41,769 nt of DNA from contig LRTP01000417.1 of assembly GCA_001550305.1 (NCBI GenBank), forward strand, positions 1-41,769. Direction: 5' to 3'. The notes beneath the pieces were generated by a model. The model was not told the DNA's origin and searched no databases. It worked only from the letters and a program-made list of their open reading frames with translations. Source of the DNA: Streptomyces diastatochromogenes (lineage in GTDB: Bacteria; Actinomycetota; Actinomycetes; Streptomycetales; Streptomycetaceae). The translations under genes and the position numbers were made by a program. Below are positions 22,965 through 31,279 of the stretch, piece by piece. Numbering within the stretch: position 1 is the first letter of the stretch; each line of letters starts with the position of its first letter.

Positions 22965-24166
22965 TGCGCCCGCTCGAAGGCATCCGCGTCCTCGAAGTCG
23001 CCATGTACGGCTTCGTGCCCTCGGCGGGAGCCGTGCTCGCCGACTGGGGCGCGGACGTCATCAAGGTCGAGCACGCCGTCACGGGCGATCCGCAGCGCGG
23101 TCTGCGGCAGACCGGCACCCTGCGCGTCGAGGGCGACCCCAACCCCAACGTCGAGCACGCCAACCGCGGCAAGCGCAGCCTGGGCCTCGACATGACCCGG
23201 CCCGAGGGCAAGGAAGTGCTCTACGACCTGGCCCGCCGCTCCGACGTGTTCCTGACCAGCTTCCTGCCCGGACACCGGCGGCGGTTCGGCATCGACGTGG
23301 ACGACATCCGCGCGGTCAACCCCCGGATCATCTACGCCCGGGGCAGCGCGCTCGGGCCGCGCGGACCGGAATCCGAGAAGGGCGGGTACGACATGACCGC
23401 CTTCTGGGCCCGGGGCGGCAGCGCCGCCAGCATCACCCCGCCCGGCGTCGAGGGGATGATCAATCCCATGCCCGCCTACGGGGACACGATCTCCGGCACG
23501 AACCTCGCCGGAGGGATCGCGGCGGCACTGCTCCAGCGCGAACGCACCGGCGAACCGTCGGTCGTGGACGTCTCCCTGCTCGGCAGCGGCGTATGGGCCA
23601 ACGGCCACGCCACCGCGGTCTCGCTGCACCTCGACAAGCCCTGGGTGGCGCCGATGCCCGGTGCCCACGGCTCACCGAACAACCCGCTGTCCGGCGTCTA
23701 CGCCACGGCGGATGGCCGCTATCTGGCCTTCGTCATGCTGCAGCCCGGCAAGTTCTGGGCCGACGTGTGCCACCACATCGACCACCCGGAGCTGGCCGAC
23801 GATCCCCGGTTCGCCACGGCGGAGCTGCTCGCCGCCCACACCGAAGAGGCCGTCAAGATCCTGAGGGCGGCGCTGGCCGGCCGCACCCTCGCCGAGTGGA
23901 CCGAACGCTTCGCCACCCTCGCCGGGCCGTGGGCACCGGTGCAGGACACCCTCCGGGTGGGCGCCGACGTGCAGATCCGGGCGAACGAGTACCTGCTCCG
24001 GGTCGGCGAGATCGATCTGGCCGCCAGCCCCGTGCAGTTCGACACCACCGCTCCCTCACTCGGGCCGGCGCCCGAGTTCGCCGCCCAGACCGAGGAAATC
24101 CTCATGGAACTGGGACTGGACTGGCCCCGCATCATCGAGCTGAAAGAAGCGGGCGCGGTCACCTGA
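22964..24166 (+). CDS. CaiB/BaiF-type class III CoA-transferase
   Basis: A 400-residue family III CoA-transferase. The N-terminal signature is RVLEVAMYGFVPSAGAVLADWGADVIKVE (8-36), and the candidate catalytic aspartate is Asp143 (GYDMTAFWARGG). It overlaps the ALDH stop by one base (TAATG). Such enzymes move CoA from a thioester to a free acid without ATP, so it could activate the acid made by the ALDH, using a CoA ester released later in the pathway. The homologous alpha-methylacyl-CoA racemases share the fold, so racemase activity is an alternative. Confidence 0.88.
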   Translation: MRPLEGIRVLEVAMYGFVPSAGAVLADWGADVIKVEHAVTGDPQRGLRQTGTLRVEGDPNPNVEHANRGKRSLGLDMTRPEGKEVLYDLARRSDVFLTSFLPGHRRRFGIDVDDIRAVNPRIIYARGSALGPRGPESEKGGYDMTAFWARGGSAASITPPGVEGMINPMPAYGDTISGTNLAGGIAAALLQRERTGEPSVVDVSLLGSGVWANGHATAVSLHLDKPWVAPMPGAHGSPNNPLSGVYATADGRYLAFVMLQPGKFWADVCHHIDHPELADDPRFATAELLAAHTEEAVKILRAALAGRTLAEWTERFATLAGPWAPVQDTLRVGADVQIRANEYLLRVGEIDLAASPVQFDTTAPSLGPAPEFAAQTEEILMELGLDWPRIIELKEAGAVT

Positions 24167-24202
24167 CCACCCTTTGTCGGGGAACGAATCCTAGGAGAAC
24201 CG

Positions 24203-25564
24203 ATGAGACGCTTGCTCATCGCTGTGGCCGTCCTGGCCCTGGCCGGGTGTTCCGCCCGCTCCACCACGTCGTCGAGCGGCGACAAGCCCTCCGCTTCGGC
24301 GTCCGACTCCGCCGCGGCAGCCGACTTCGGCACGCTCAAGAACGTCTGCCACTCCGGCACCGCCAAGGCCTCCACCTCCCAGGGAGTCACCAACTCCGAG
24401 ATCAAGGTCGGCGTCTTCAGCGACGTCGGCTTCACCAAGAACCCGGAGTTCGTCGACGCGGCCAAGGTGTTCACCTCCTGGTGCAACGACGCCGGCGGCA
24501 TCAACGGACGCAAACTCGTCCCCGTCACCCACGACTCCAAGCTCGTCGAGGTCCGCCAGCGGATGATCGAGGCCTGTCGCTCGGACTTCGCGCTCGTCGG
24601 CGGCGGCGCCGCGCTCGACGGCATGGGCGTCAAGGACAGGCTGAACTGCCTGCTCCCCGACTTCCCCGGTCAGACCAGCCAGGCCATCGGAGCGGACCTC
24701 CAGGTGACCGTCCAGGGCGCCGCCACCGGTTACTCGCCCTACGGGGGCTACTTCTCCTGGCTGCTCAAGGAGGCGTACCCGGCCTCGGCGAGCAGCGTCG
24801 GGATCATCGCGGGCGACTCCCCGGTCGTCAAGCCCATCACCGCGCAGGACAAGGAGACGCTGACCGCGGCGGGCGGCAAGATCACCTACTCGGACCTGTA
24901 TCCGGCCCAGGGTGTCTCCGACTGGACACCGTACGCGCAGTCCATCAAGAACAAGAAGGTCAAGGGGCTGGTCTTCCTCGGCGACTTCGCCAGTCTGGCC
25001 AAGCTGGAGCAGGTCCTCACCAACATCGGCTACGCACCCGACTGGATCGACGCCAACAGCAACGCCTACGGACCCGCCTTCATCCAGCTGGCCGGTACCG
25101 CGCTGGCGAAACAGGCCAACTTCGCCGACCTCGGCGGCTTCTCGCCGCTGGAGGACGCCTCCGCCAACCCGGCGACCCAGAGGGTCGAGGAGCTCTACAA
25201 GAAGTACGCCCCCAACGCCCAGGTCACCCTGCCGGCGCTGAAGGCCTTCTCCAGCTGGCTGCTGTTCGCCACGGCCGCAGGCGACTGCGCCGAGCTCACC
25301 CGCACCTGTGTGTACGACAACGCGCGCAAGCAGACCGCCTGGACGGGCGGTGGCCTGCAGGCCCCGATGGACCTGTCGTCCTCCACCGTGCCTCCCAAGT
25401 GCTTCGACCCGGTCAAGGCGACCGCCAAGGGCTGGGTGGCCGCCGACTTCAAGCCCGACACCGGCGCCTATCGCTGCAACGGGACCCCCTACAAGTTCAA
25501 GGGCACCTACCCCAAGCCCATGACCCTGGCCGATGTCGGCAAGTCGTTGGCCGACCTCAAGTAG
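24203..25564 (+). CDS. Periplasmic-binding-type lipoprotein (Leu/Ile/Val family)
   Basis: A 453-residue type I substrate-binding protein of branched-chain amino acid ABC systems. The signal peptide ends in the lipobox LAGC with Cys16, so it should be lipid-anchored outside the membrane. A Ser/Thr-rich linker follows, then the two-lobed domain (INGRKLVPVTHDSK typical of the family). RBS TAGGAG. No permease or ATPase gene is in the window, so it either works with a transporter elsewhere or acts as a receptor. Its place between a CoA-transferase and a P450 ferredoxin suggests it binds the compound degraded by the pathway. Confidence 0.9.
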   Translation: MRRLLIAVAVLALAGCSARSTTSSSGDKPSASASDSAAAADFGTLKNVCHSGTAKASTSQGVTNSEIKVGVFSDVGFTKNPEFVDAAKVFTSWCNDAGGINGRKLVPVTHDSKLVEVRQRMIEACRSDFALVGGGAALDGMGVKDRLNCLLPDFPGQTSQAIGADLQVTVQGAATGYSPYGGYFSWLLKEAYPASASSVGIIAGDSPVVKPITAQDKETLTAAGGKITYSDLYPAQGVSDWTPYAQSIKNKKVKGLVFLGDFASLAKLEQVLTNIGYAPDWIDANSNAYGPAFIQLAGTALAKQANFADLGGFSPLEDASANPATQRVEELYKKYAPNAQVTLPALKAFSSWLLFATAAGDCAELTRTCVYDNARKQTAWTGGGLQAPMDLSSSTVPPKCFDPVKATAKGWVAADFKPDTGAYRCNGTPYKFKGTYPKPMTLADVGKSLADLK

Positions 25565-25592
25565 CCACCCCCCGCGGCAGGAAGGAAACGAC

Positions 25593-25784
25593 GTGAAGGT
25601 ACGGGTAGACCCGGAGCGCTGCCAGGGTCACACGCTCTGCGCCATGCGTGCTCCGGACATCTTCGAGCTCAGCGAGATCGACGGTCACTCATCGGTGATC
25701 AAGGAAGAGGTCTCGGACGACCAGCAGGACGAGGCCGTCGAGGCCGTCAGGTCCTGCCCCGAGCGAGCGATCTTCATCTCCTGA
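25593..25784 (+). CDS. P450-associated ferredoxin with CxxHxxC motif
   Basis: A 63-residue ferredoxin starting at GTG 25593 after AAGGAAA. Ligands are Cys10, Cys16 and Cys55; His13 occupies the second-cysteine position (CQGHTLC), the pattern seen in many actinobacterial P450 ferredoxins with a [3Fe-4S] cluster or an unstable [4Fe-4S] cluster. It is 15 bp upstream of the P450 gene and is surely its electron donor. The reductase may be the one at 4953-6152. Confidence 0.92.
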   Translation: MKVRVDPERCQGHTLCAMRAPDIFELSEIDGHSSVIKEEVSDDQQDEAVEAVRSCPERAIFIS

Positions 25785-25799
25785 GGGGAGAACACTCCG

Positions 25800-27167
25800 A
25801 TGACCACGGACGACACCGTCAACGACGACCCCAAGAGGAACCCGGTGCACTTCGACCGGCACACTCCCGAGTACCGCCACGAATTCCAGGCGGTCACCCA
25901 GGAGTTGCAGTCCAAGTGCCCCATCGCCTGGTCGGAGACCTACGGCGGTCACTGGGTCGCCAGTGGCAACCGCGAGGTCTTCGAGCTGGCCCGGTCCGCC
26001 GAGTTCCTCTCCAACGACCATGACGTCAAGGGCGAGCGGCGCGGGTACCAGGGCATCACCATCCCGCCGCCGCCCCGGGCGAAGGCCGTCAGGGGCGGGT
26101 TCCTGGAGATGGATCCGCCCGAGCAGCGCTACTACCGCCAGACGCTCAACCCCTATCTGTCGCCCGCCGCCATCAGCCGCTGGATTCCGCTGATCGACGA
26201 GGTGGCGCGCGCCTGCATCGACGAGAACATCGAGTCGGGGCGGATCGACTTCGTCGACGACCTCGCGAACGTCGTGCCGGCCGTGCTCACGCTCGCCATG
26301 ATGGGCATTCCGGTCAGGAAGTGGACCATCTACAACGAGGCGGCCCACGCCTCGGTCTACACACCGCCGAACTCGCCCGACCAGGCCCGCGTCGTCGAAC
26401 TGCAGAAGGCGATGGGCACGGACCTGGCCCTGACCATCGCGGAGATCCGACAGACACCGCGGCCGGGTCTGGTGGACGCCCTGGTCCGCGCGGAGATCAA
26501 CGGCCAGACCCCGCCCGACGACGAACTCCTCGGCGTGCTCGCCCTGTTGATCGGCGGCGGCTTCGACACCACCACGGCGCTCACCGCACACGCACTGGAG
26601 TGGCTCTCGGAGCACCCGGCCGAACGGGACCGCCTCAGCCGGGACCGCAAGGCACTGCTGGACTCCGCGACCGAGGAGTTCCTGCGCTTCTACGCCCCCG
26701 CGCCCGGGGACGGACGGACCTTCTCCGCGGACTGCGAGATCGCCGGCACCCGGTTCAAGGAGGGCGAACGGCTCTGGCTGTCCTGGGCGATGGCGAACCG
26801 GGACCCACAGGTGTTCCCGGAGCCCGACTCCATCGACATGGAACGCAAGGGCAACCGGCACAGCAGCTTCGGCCTCGGCATCCACCGCTGCATCGGCTCC
26901 AACGTGGCACGCACGGTGTTCAAGCGGATGGTCACCCAGGTCCTCGACCGGATGCCCGACTTCCGCTGCGACCCCGAGGGCGCGGAGCACTACGAGACCA
27001 TCGGCGTCATCCAGGGCATGCGGCACCTCCCGGCGACCTTCACGCCGGGCCCCCGGACCGGTGCCGGGCTCGACGAGACCCTGGAGACCCTCCAGAGGGT
27101 CGTCGACGAACAAAGGCTCGCCGAGCCGGTCACGGTACGCAAGGGGCAGGCGAGGATCGACCGCTGA
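25800..27167 (+). CDS. Cytochrome P450
   Basis: A 455-residue soluble P450, slightly long for the class I bacterial type. The I-helix motif is GGGFDTT (252-258), ExxR is Glu293-Arg296 (EEFLRF), and the heme signature FGLGIHRCIGSN places the thiolate at Cys364. Helix A is preceded by a Asp-rich leader, and a C-terminal tail of about 35 residues extends past the usual end. It is paired with the ferredoxin directly upstream. In this context it probably hydroxylates a hydrophobic substrate at an inactivated carbon. The family number cannot be assigned without a search. Confidence 0.93.
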   Translation: MTTDDTVNDDPKRNPVHFDRHTPEYRHEFQAVTQELQSKCPIAWSETYGGHWVASGNREVFELARSAEFLSNDHDVKGERRGYQGITIPPPPRAKAVRGGFLEMDPPEQRYYRQTLNPYLSPAAISRWIPLIDEVARACIDENIESGRIDFVDDLANVVPAVLTLAMMGIPVRKWTIYNEAAHASVYTPPNSPDQARVVELQKAMGTDLALTIAEIRQTPRPGLVDALVRAEINGQTPPDDELLGVLALLIGGGFDTTTALTAHALEWLSEHPAERDRLSRDRKALLDSATEEFLRFYAPAPGDGRTFSADCEIAGTRFKEGERLWLSWAMANRDPQVFPEPDSIDMERKGNRHSSFGLGIHRCIGSNVARTVFKRMVTQVLDRMPDFRCDPEGAEHYETIGVIQGMRHLPATFTPGPRTGAGLDETLETLQRVVDEQRLAEPVTVRKGQARIDR

Positions 27168-27193
27168 TCTTCGGCGGCCCGTCAGGAGTACGT

Positions 27194-27214
27194 GTGCCAC
27201 CCGAGCGGTGGCAC
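27194..27214 (+). other. Intercistronic hairpin between the P450 and the DUF35-thiolase genes
   Basis: GTGCCACC (27194-27201) and GGTGGCAC (27207-27214) form a perfect 8-bp stem with a five-base loop in the 61-bp gap. There is no U-tract. It may attenuate read-through or protect the upstream mRNA, adjusting the P450 to downstream-enzyme ratio. Confidence 0.45.
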
Positions 27215-27228
27215 GGTGAGGAGACGAT

Positions 27229-28890
27229 GTGGCCGGACCCACGGGACGTCCGCTGCCGGTGATCACAGAGGAGAACGAGTTCTTCTGGACCTCCGGCGCG
27301 GACGGCCGGTTGCGCCTGACGGAGTGTGAGTCCTGCTCGGCCCTGCTGCATCCACCTCAGCCCGTCTGCCGCTACTGCCGGGGGCACGAGACCGGGGTGC
27401 GGGCCGTCTCCGGGTACGCGACGCTGATCGGCTTCACCGTCAACCACCGGTTCAGCGCGCCCGGTATGCCCGCGCCCTACGTGGTGGCGCAGGTCGCAGT
27501 CGAGGAGGACACCCGGGTCCGGCTCACCACCAACCTCGTGGAATGCGACCCCGACGAGCTCGAACTGGGCATGCGGCTGGAGGTCGTCTTCGAACAGGTC
27601 GAGGACGTGTGGCTGCCGCTCTTCCGCCCCGCGGCCGAGCAGGGGCCCCCGGCTCCGCTGCCCTCGGACGAGGTGGAACCCGAGCACATGCGGCGCCACG
27701 TACGCCCCATGGCCACGCCCGAGAAGTTCGAGGACAAGGTCGCGATCAGCGGCATCGGGATGTCGGAGATCGGGCGCCGGCTGATGGTCCCGCCGCTGTC
27801 GCTGACCGTGCGGGCCTGCGAACGCGCGGTCGCGGACGCGGGCCTGACCCTCGACGACATCGACGGCCTGGCCACCTATCCGGGCGCGGGCGCCTACGGC
27901 GGCTTCGCCGAGGGCGGCATCACCGCGCTGGAGGACGCCCTCGGCATCAGGCCGACCTGGTACAACGGCGGCGCCGAGACCTTCGGTCCCGGCGGCTCGC
28001 TCATCGCCGCGATGCTGGCCGTCGCGGGGGGACTGGCCCGGCATGTGCTGTGCTTCCGTACGGTCTGGGAGGCCTCCTACGGCGAGCTGATCCGGCGCGG
28101 CCGGATCACCCAGGAAGCCGGTCGCAGGGTCACGGGCTGGCAGAAGCCCTTCGGGGCGATCTCGGCGGCCCACACCCTGGCCCAGAACGCCCAGCGGCAC
28201 TTCCACCGTTACGGAACCTCGCGCGAGACGCTGGGCTGGATCGCGCTCAACCAGCGTGCGAACGCCGCGCTCAACCCGACCGCGATCTACCGCGATCCGA
28301 TGACCATGGACGATTACCTGTCGGCCAGGACGGTCACCACCCCCTTCGGGCTGTACGACTGCGACGTGCCCTGCGACGGATCGGTGGCCGTCATCGTGTC
28401 GGCCGTGGACGCCGCGCGGGACCTCGCCAAGTCTCCCGTCCTGGTGGAGGCCGTCGGCACCCAGATCATGGAGCGGCTCGAATGGGAACAGAGCTCCCTC
28501 ACCCACGAACCACAGGTGCTCGGCCAGGCCGCCCACCTGTGGACGCGCACGTCACTGCGTCCCTCGGACGTCGACGTGGCCCAGCTCTACGACGGCTTCA
28601 CCTTCAACTGCCTCTCCTGGATCGAGGGGCTCGGCTTCTGCGGCATCGGTGAGGCCAAGGACTTCCTCGACGGAGGAAAGAACATCGCCAGGGACGGACT
28701 GCTCCCGCTGAACACCCACGGCGGCCAGCTCTCGCACGGCCGCACCCACGGCCTGGGGCTCGTCCACGAGGCCGTCACACAGGTGCGCGGCGAGGCCGGA
28801 GCGCGCCAGGTGGACGGCGCCCGGGTCGCCGTGACGAGCACTGGCGGCCTCACCCCCAGCGGCGTCATCCTGCTGCGGGCGGACACATGA
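27229..28890 (+). CDS. DUF35/OB-fold to thiolase-like (Ltp2-type) fusion
   Basis: A 553-residue two-domain protein starting at GTG 27229. Residues 20-135 are a DUF35 acyl-CoA-associated unit: a zinc ribbon with Cys33, Cys36, Cys47 and Cys50, then an OB fold. Residues 165-553 are a lipid-transfer-protein/thiolase-like domain. The thiolase nucleophile cysteine is absent: the segment TFGPGGSL (251-258) aligns with the NNCSTGS region. Tyr454 (QLYDGF) may match a catalytic tyrosine of the steroid retro-aldolase Ltp2, which works with the DUF35 part of ChsH2 (established family knowledge). I infer a retro-aldol C-C cleavage enzyme with its DUF35 helper fused in cis. Confidence 0.85.
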   Translation: MAGPTGRPLPVITEENEFFWTSGADGRLRLTECESCSALLHPPQPVCRYCRGHETGVRAVSGYATLIGFTVNHRFSAPGMPAPYVVAQVAVEEDTRVRLTTNLVECDPDELELGMRLEVVFEQVEDVWLPLFRPAAEQGPPAPLPSDEVEPEHMRRHVRPMATPEKFEDKVAISGIGMSEIGRRLMVPPLSLTVRACERAVADAGLTLDDIDGLATYPGAGAYGGFAEGGITALEDALGIRPTWYNGGAETFGPGGSLIAAMLAVAGGLARHVLCFRTVWEASYGELIRRGRITQEAGRRVTGWQKPFGAISAAHTLAQNAQRHFHRYGTSRETLGWIALNQRANAALNPTAIYRDPMTMDDYLSARTVTTPFGLYDCDVPCDGSVAVIVSAVDAARDLAKSPVLVEAVGTQIMERLEWEQSSLTHEPQVLGQAAHLWTRTSLRPSDVDVAQLYDGFTFNCLSWIEGLGFCGIGEAKDFLDGGKNIARDGLLPLNTHGGQLSHGRTHGLGLVHEAVTQVRGEAGARQVDGARVAVTSTGGLTPSGVILLRADT

Positions 28891-29783
28891 CCGGCGTCTC
28901 CCGTGTCGTCGACGTCGACGGCATCCCCGTATCGGCGCTGCTCCAGGAGGCGCGCCGGCCCCGGGCCGTCGTCCTGGCGCTGCACGGCGGGGCGGCGCAC
29001 TCGGGGTACTTCGACTACCCGGGCAGGCCGCACCTGTCGCTGCTGCGCACCGGTTCGGCGCTCGGGTTCACCGTCCTCGCGCTCGACCGGCCGGGATACG
29101 GCAGCTCCGCCCCGCACGGTGGGGAGCTGGCCCCGGTGGAGCGGCGGGTCGACCTCGCCTACGCGGCGGTGGACCGGCTGCTCGCCTCGCGTCCGCGCGG
29201 GGCGGGCGTCTTCGTGCTGGCGCACTCGATCGGCTGCGAGCTGGCGCTGCGCATGGCGGCCGACGAGCGGGGGAGCGACCTGCTGGGCGTGGAGATCGCC
29301 GGCATCGGCCGCCACCACCACGACGACGCGGTGGACATCCTGGGCGTACGGCACAACGAGTCGTGGCCGAGGCCGGCGGCCGGCAGCGTTCGGGACCTGT
29401 TGTGGAATCCCTCGCGCCTCTACGAGGACGATGTCGTCGGCGGCGCCCGGTTCGCCTCGCCCTCGCCCTCCTACGAGGGGGTCGTGGCCAGGAGTTGGCC
29501 GCTGGTCCTTCCCGAACTCGCCCCACTGGCGCGCGTCCCCGTGCACTACAGCCTCGGCGAGCACGAGCGGGTGTGGCGGTCCGGGCCCGCGGCGCTGGCC
29601 GACATCGCGTCCCTGTTCACCGCCTCGCCGCGCGTCGTCGTCGACGAACAGGCGGACGGCGGCCACAACTTGAGCATCGGGCTGACGGCGATGGCGTACC
29701 ACCTCAAGATCCTGTCCTTCGTCGAGGAGTGTGTGCTGGCTCGCGCGAGCGCGGCACAAGAGCGGCCCGGGAGGGCGAGTTGA
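28887..29783 (+). CDS. Alpha/beta hydrolase
   Basis: A 298-residue alpha/beta hydrolase overlapping the previous stop by ATGA. The oxyanion motif is LHGGAAHSG (32-40), the nucleophile is Ser114 in AHSIG (first glycine of GxSxG replaced by alanine), and the histidine is in GGHN near residue 257. It may hydrolyse an ester, lactone or thioester of the pathway, or a C-C bond as meta-cleavage hydrolases do. The substrate is not predictable. Confidence 0.87.
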   Translation: MTGVSRVVDVDGIPVSALLQEARRPRAVVLALHGGAAHSGYFDYPGRPHLSLLRTGSALGFTVLALDRPGYGSSAPHGGELAPVERRVDLAYAAVDRLLASRPRGAGVFVLAHSIGCELALRMAADERGSDLLGVEIAGIGRHHHDDAVDILGVRHNESWPRPAAGSVRDLLWNPSRLYEDDVVGGARFASPSPSYEGVVARSWPLVLPELAPLARVPVHYSLGEHERVWRSGPAALADIASLFTASPRVVVDEQADGGHNLSIGLTAMAYHLKILSFVEECVLARASAAQERPGRAS

Positions 29784-30352
29784 GCGACGCGGACGTGGCA
29801 GCGCTGCTGCTGGTACGGGTGGTCCTGGGGATCGTGATGATCGCGCACGGACTCAACCACTGGCGGGGCGGCGGCCGGATCGAGGGCACCGCCCGCTGGT
29901 TCACCGGCCTCGGCCTGCGCGGCGGCACGCTTCAGGCGTGGATGAGCGTGGTCACCGAGATCGGCGCGGGCGCCCTGCTGATCGCCGGGCTGCTCACCCC
30001 GCTGGCCTGCGCGGCGGTCGTCTCCGTGATGCTGGTCGCGGGGGTCCTCGCGCACCGGCCCAACGGGTTCTTCGTCTTCAAGGAGGGCTACGAGTACGTC
30101 CTCGTCCTCGCGGTGGTCTCGCTGGCCCTGGCGGTACTGGGCCCTGGCCGGCTCTCCGTGGACCACGCCGGGGACATCGAGGTGACCGGCTGGGCCGGCG
30201 GCGGCATCGCCCTCGGGGTGGCCGTGGCGGCGACGGCCGGTCTGCTCGGCGTGTTCTGGCGCCCGGCACCGAAGTCGGCCGAACCGCAGCCGACCGACAC
30301 GGCGGAAGCCCCCGCCGCGCCCGGACGATCGGCCGAGCAGGAGACCCGTTGA
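29780..30352 (+). CDS. DoxX-family membrane protein
   Basis: A 190-residue integral membrane protein with four predicted helices (about 6-24, 50-72, 74-92, 105-130) and a possible fifth (140-160), followed by a Pro/Ala/Glu-rich cytosolic tail. The start is probably TTG 29780, overlapping the hydrolase stop (TTGA) and preceded by GGGAGGG; GTG 29795 is the alternative. HGLNHWRGGG is typical of DoxX proteins. Members form membrane oxidoreductase complexes or support thiol/quinone redox balance; its role here may be to link oxidative metabolism with the membrane (inference). Confidence 0.85.
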   Translation: MSDADVAALLLVRVVLGIVMIAHGLNHWRGGGRIEGTARWFTGLGLRGGTLQAWMSVVTEIGAGALLIAGLLTPLACAAVVSVMLVAGVLAHRPNGFFVFKEGYEYVLVLAVVSLALAVLGPGRLSVDHAGDIEVTGWAGGGIALGVAVAATAGLLGVFWRPAPKSAEPQPTDTAEAPAAPGRSAEQETR

Positions 30353-31167
30353 TGCGCGTCGGATTCATAGGCCTGGGCAGTCAGGGCGCCCCCATGGCAC
30401 GCAGGATCGTCGACGCGGGCTTCGAGACGACCCTGTGGGCACGCCGACCCGCCTCGCTCGCCCCCTTCGACGACACGCCCGCGAAGCGCGCCGTGTCCCC
30501 CGCCGAACTGGCCGCCGGCAGCGACCTCGTGTGCGTCTGTGTCGTCGACGACGCGGACGTCGAGGAGGTCGTCGCGGGGGATCGCGGGGTGCTGGCGGGG
30601 CTTCGGCGGGGAGGGGTGATCGCCGTGCACAGCACCGTCCACCCCGACACCTGCCACCGTCTCGCCGACCGGGCCCGCCCCCACGGCGTCACGCTCATCG
30701 ACGCGCCGGTGAGCGGCGGCCCGGCGGCGGCCGAGGGCCGTCTGCTGGTGCTGGTCGGGGGCGAGTCCGGCACCGTTTGGTTCTGCCGCAAGGTGTTCGA
30801 GACGTACGGCGATCCCGTGGTCCACATGGGCCCGCTGGGCTCCGGGCAGCTCACCAAACTCCTCAACAACGTGCTGTTCACGGCCAATCTCGCGACCGCG
30901 GCGGACACCCTCGCGCTCGGCCGGGAGTTCGACGTCGATCCCGCCGCTCTCGCCGAGGTGATGGCCCACGGCAGTGGATCGAGCTTCGCGCTGGGCCGGA
31001 TCGCGGCGGCCGGCGGGACGCTCGACCGCATCGCGTCCCAGGCCGGAGCGCTGCTGCGCAAGGACGTCCGGCTGGTGGCCGATCTGGCCGGCGCGGCCAA
31101 GGCCTCGACGGGCATCGTGCTGGACGCGGCCGACACCACCCTCGCCCTGATTGAACACGAGCGCTGA
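30352..31167 (+). CDS. Beta-hydroxyacid dehydrogenase (3-hydroxyisobutyrate type)
   Basis: A 271-residue NAD(P)-dependent dehydrogenase overlapping the DoxX stop by one base (TGATG). The Rossmann motif is GFIGLGSQG (4-12), the substrate loop is DAPVSGGPAAAEGRL (117-131), and catalytic Lys169 lies in GQLTKLLNN. It should oxidise a 2- or 3-hydroxy acid; in a branched-chain pathway 3-hydroxyisobutyrate-like intermediates are plausible. It is the last gene of the long plus operon before the TetR. Confidence 0.9.
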   Translation: MRVGFIGLGSQGAPMARRIVDAGFETTLWARRPASLAPFDDTPAKRAVSPAELAAGSDLVCVCVVDDADVEEVVAGDRGVLAGLRRGGVIAVHSTVHPDTCHRLADRARPHGVTLIDAPVSGGPAAAEGRLLVLVGGESGTVWFCRKVFETYGDPVVHMGPLGSGQLTKLLNNVLFTANLATAADTLALGREFDVDPAALAEVMAHGSGSSFALGRIAAAGGTLDRIASQAGALLRKDVRLVADLAGAAKASTGIVLDAADTTLALIEHER

Positions 31168-31279
31168 GCCACGGCCGTACGGGCGCCGGGCGCCGAACGG
31201 TGCGTGTTCGAGGGGTCCCCCGACGGCGACGGCAACCGTAGTGTTACGTCGGCACGGTCCGTCGCGGGAGGGGTACCGG

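Noticed and set aside
28887..31167. A secondary-metabolite gene cluster
   Set aside because: No polyketide synthase, peptide synthetase, terpene cyclase or carrier protein is present; the CoA ligases, ACADs and crotonases fit degradation.
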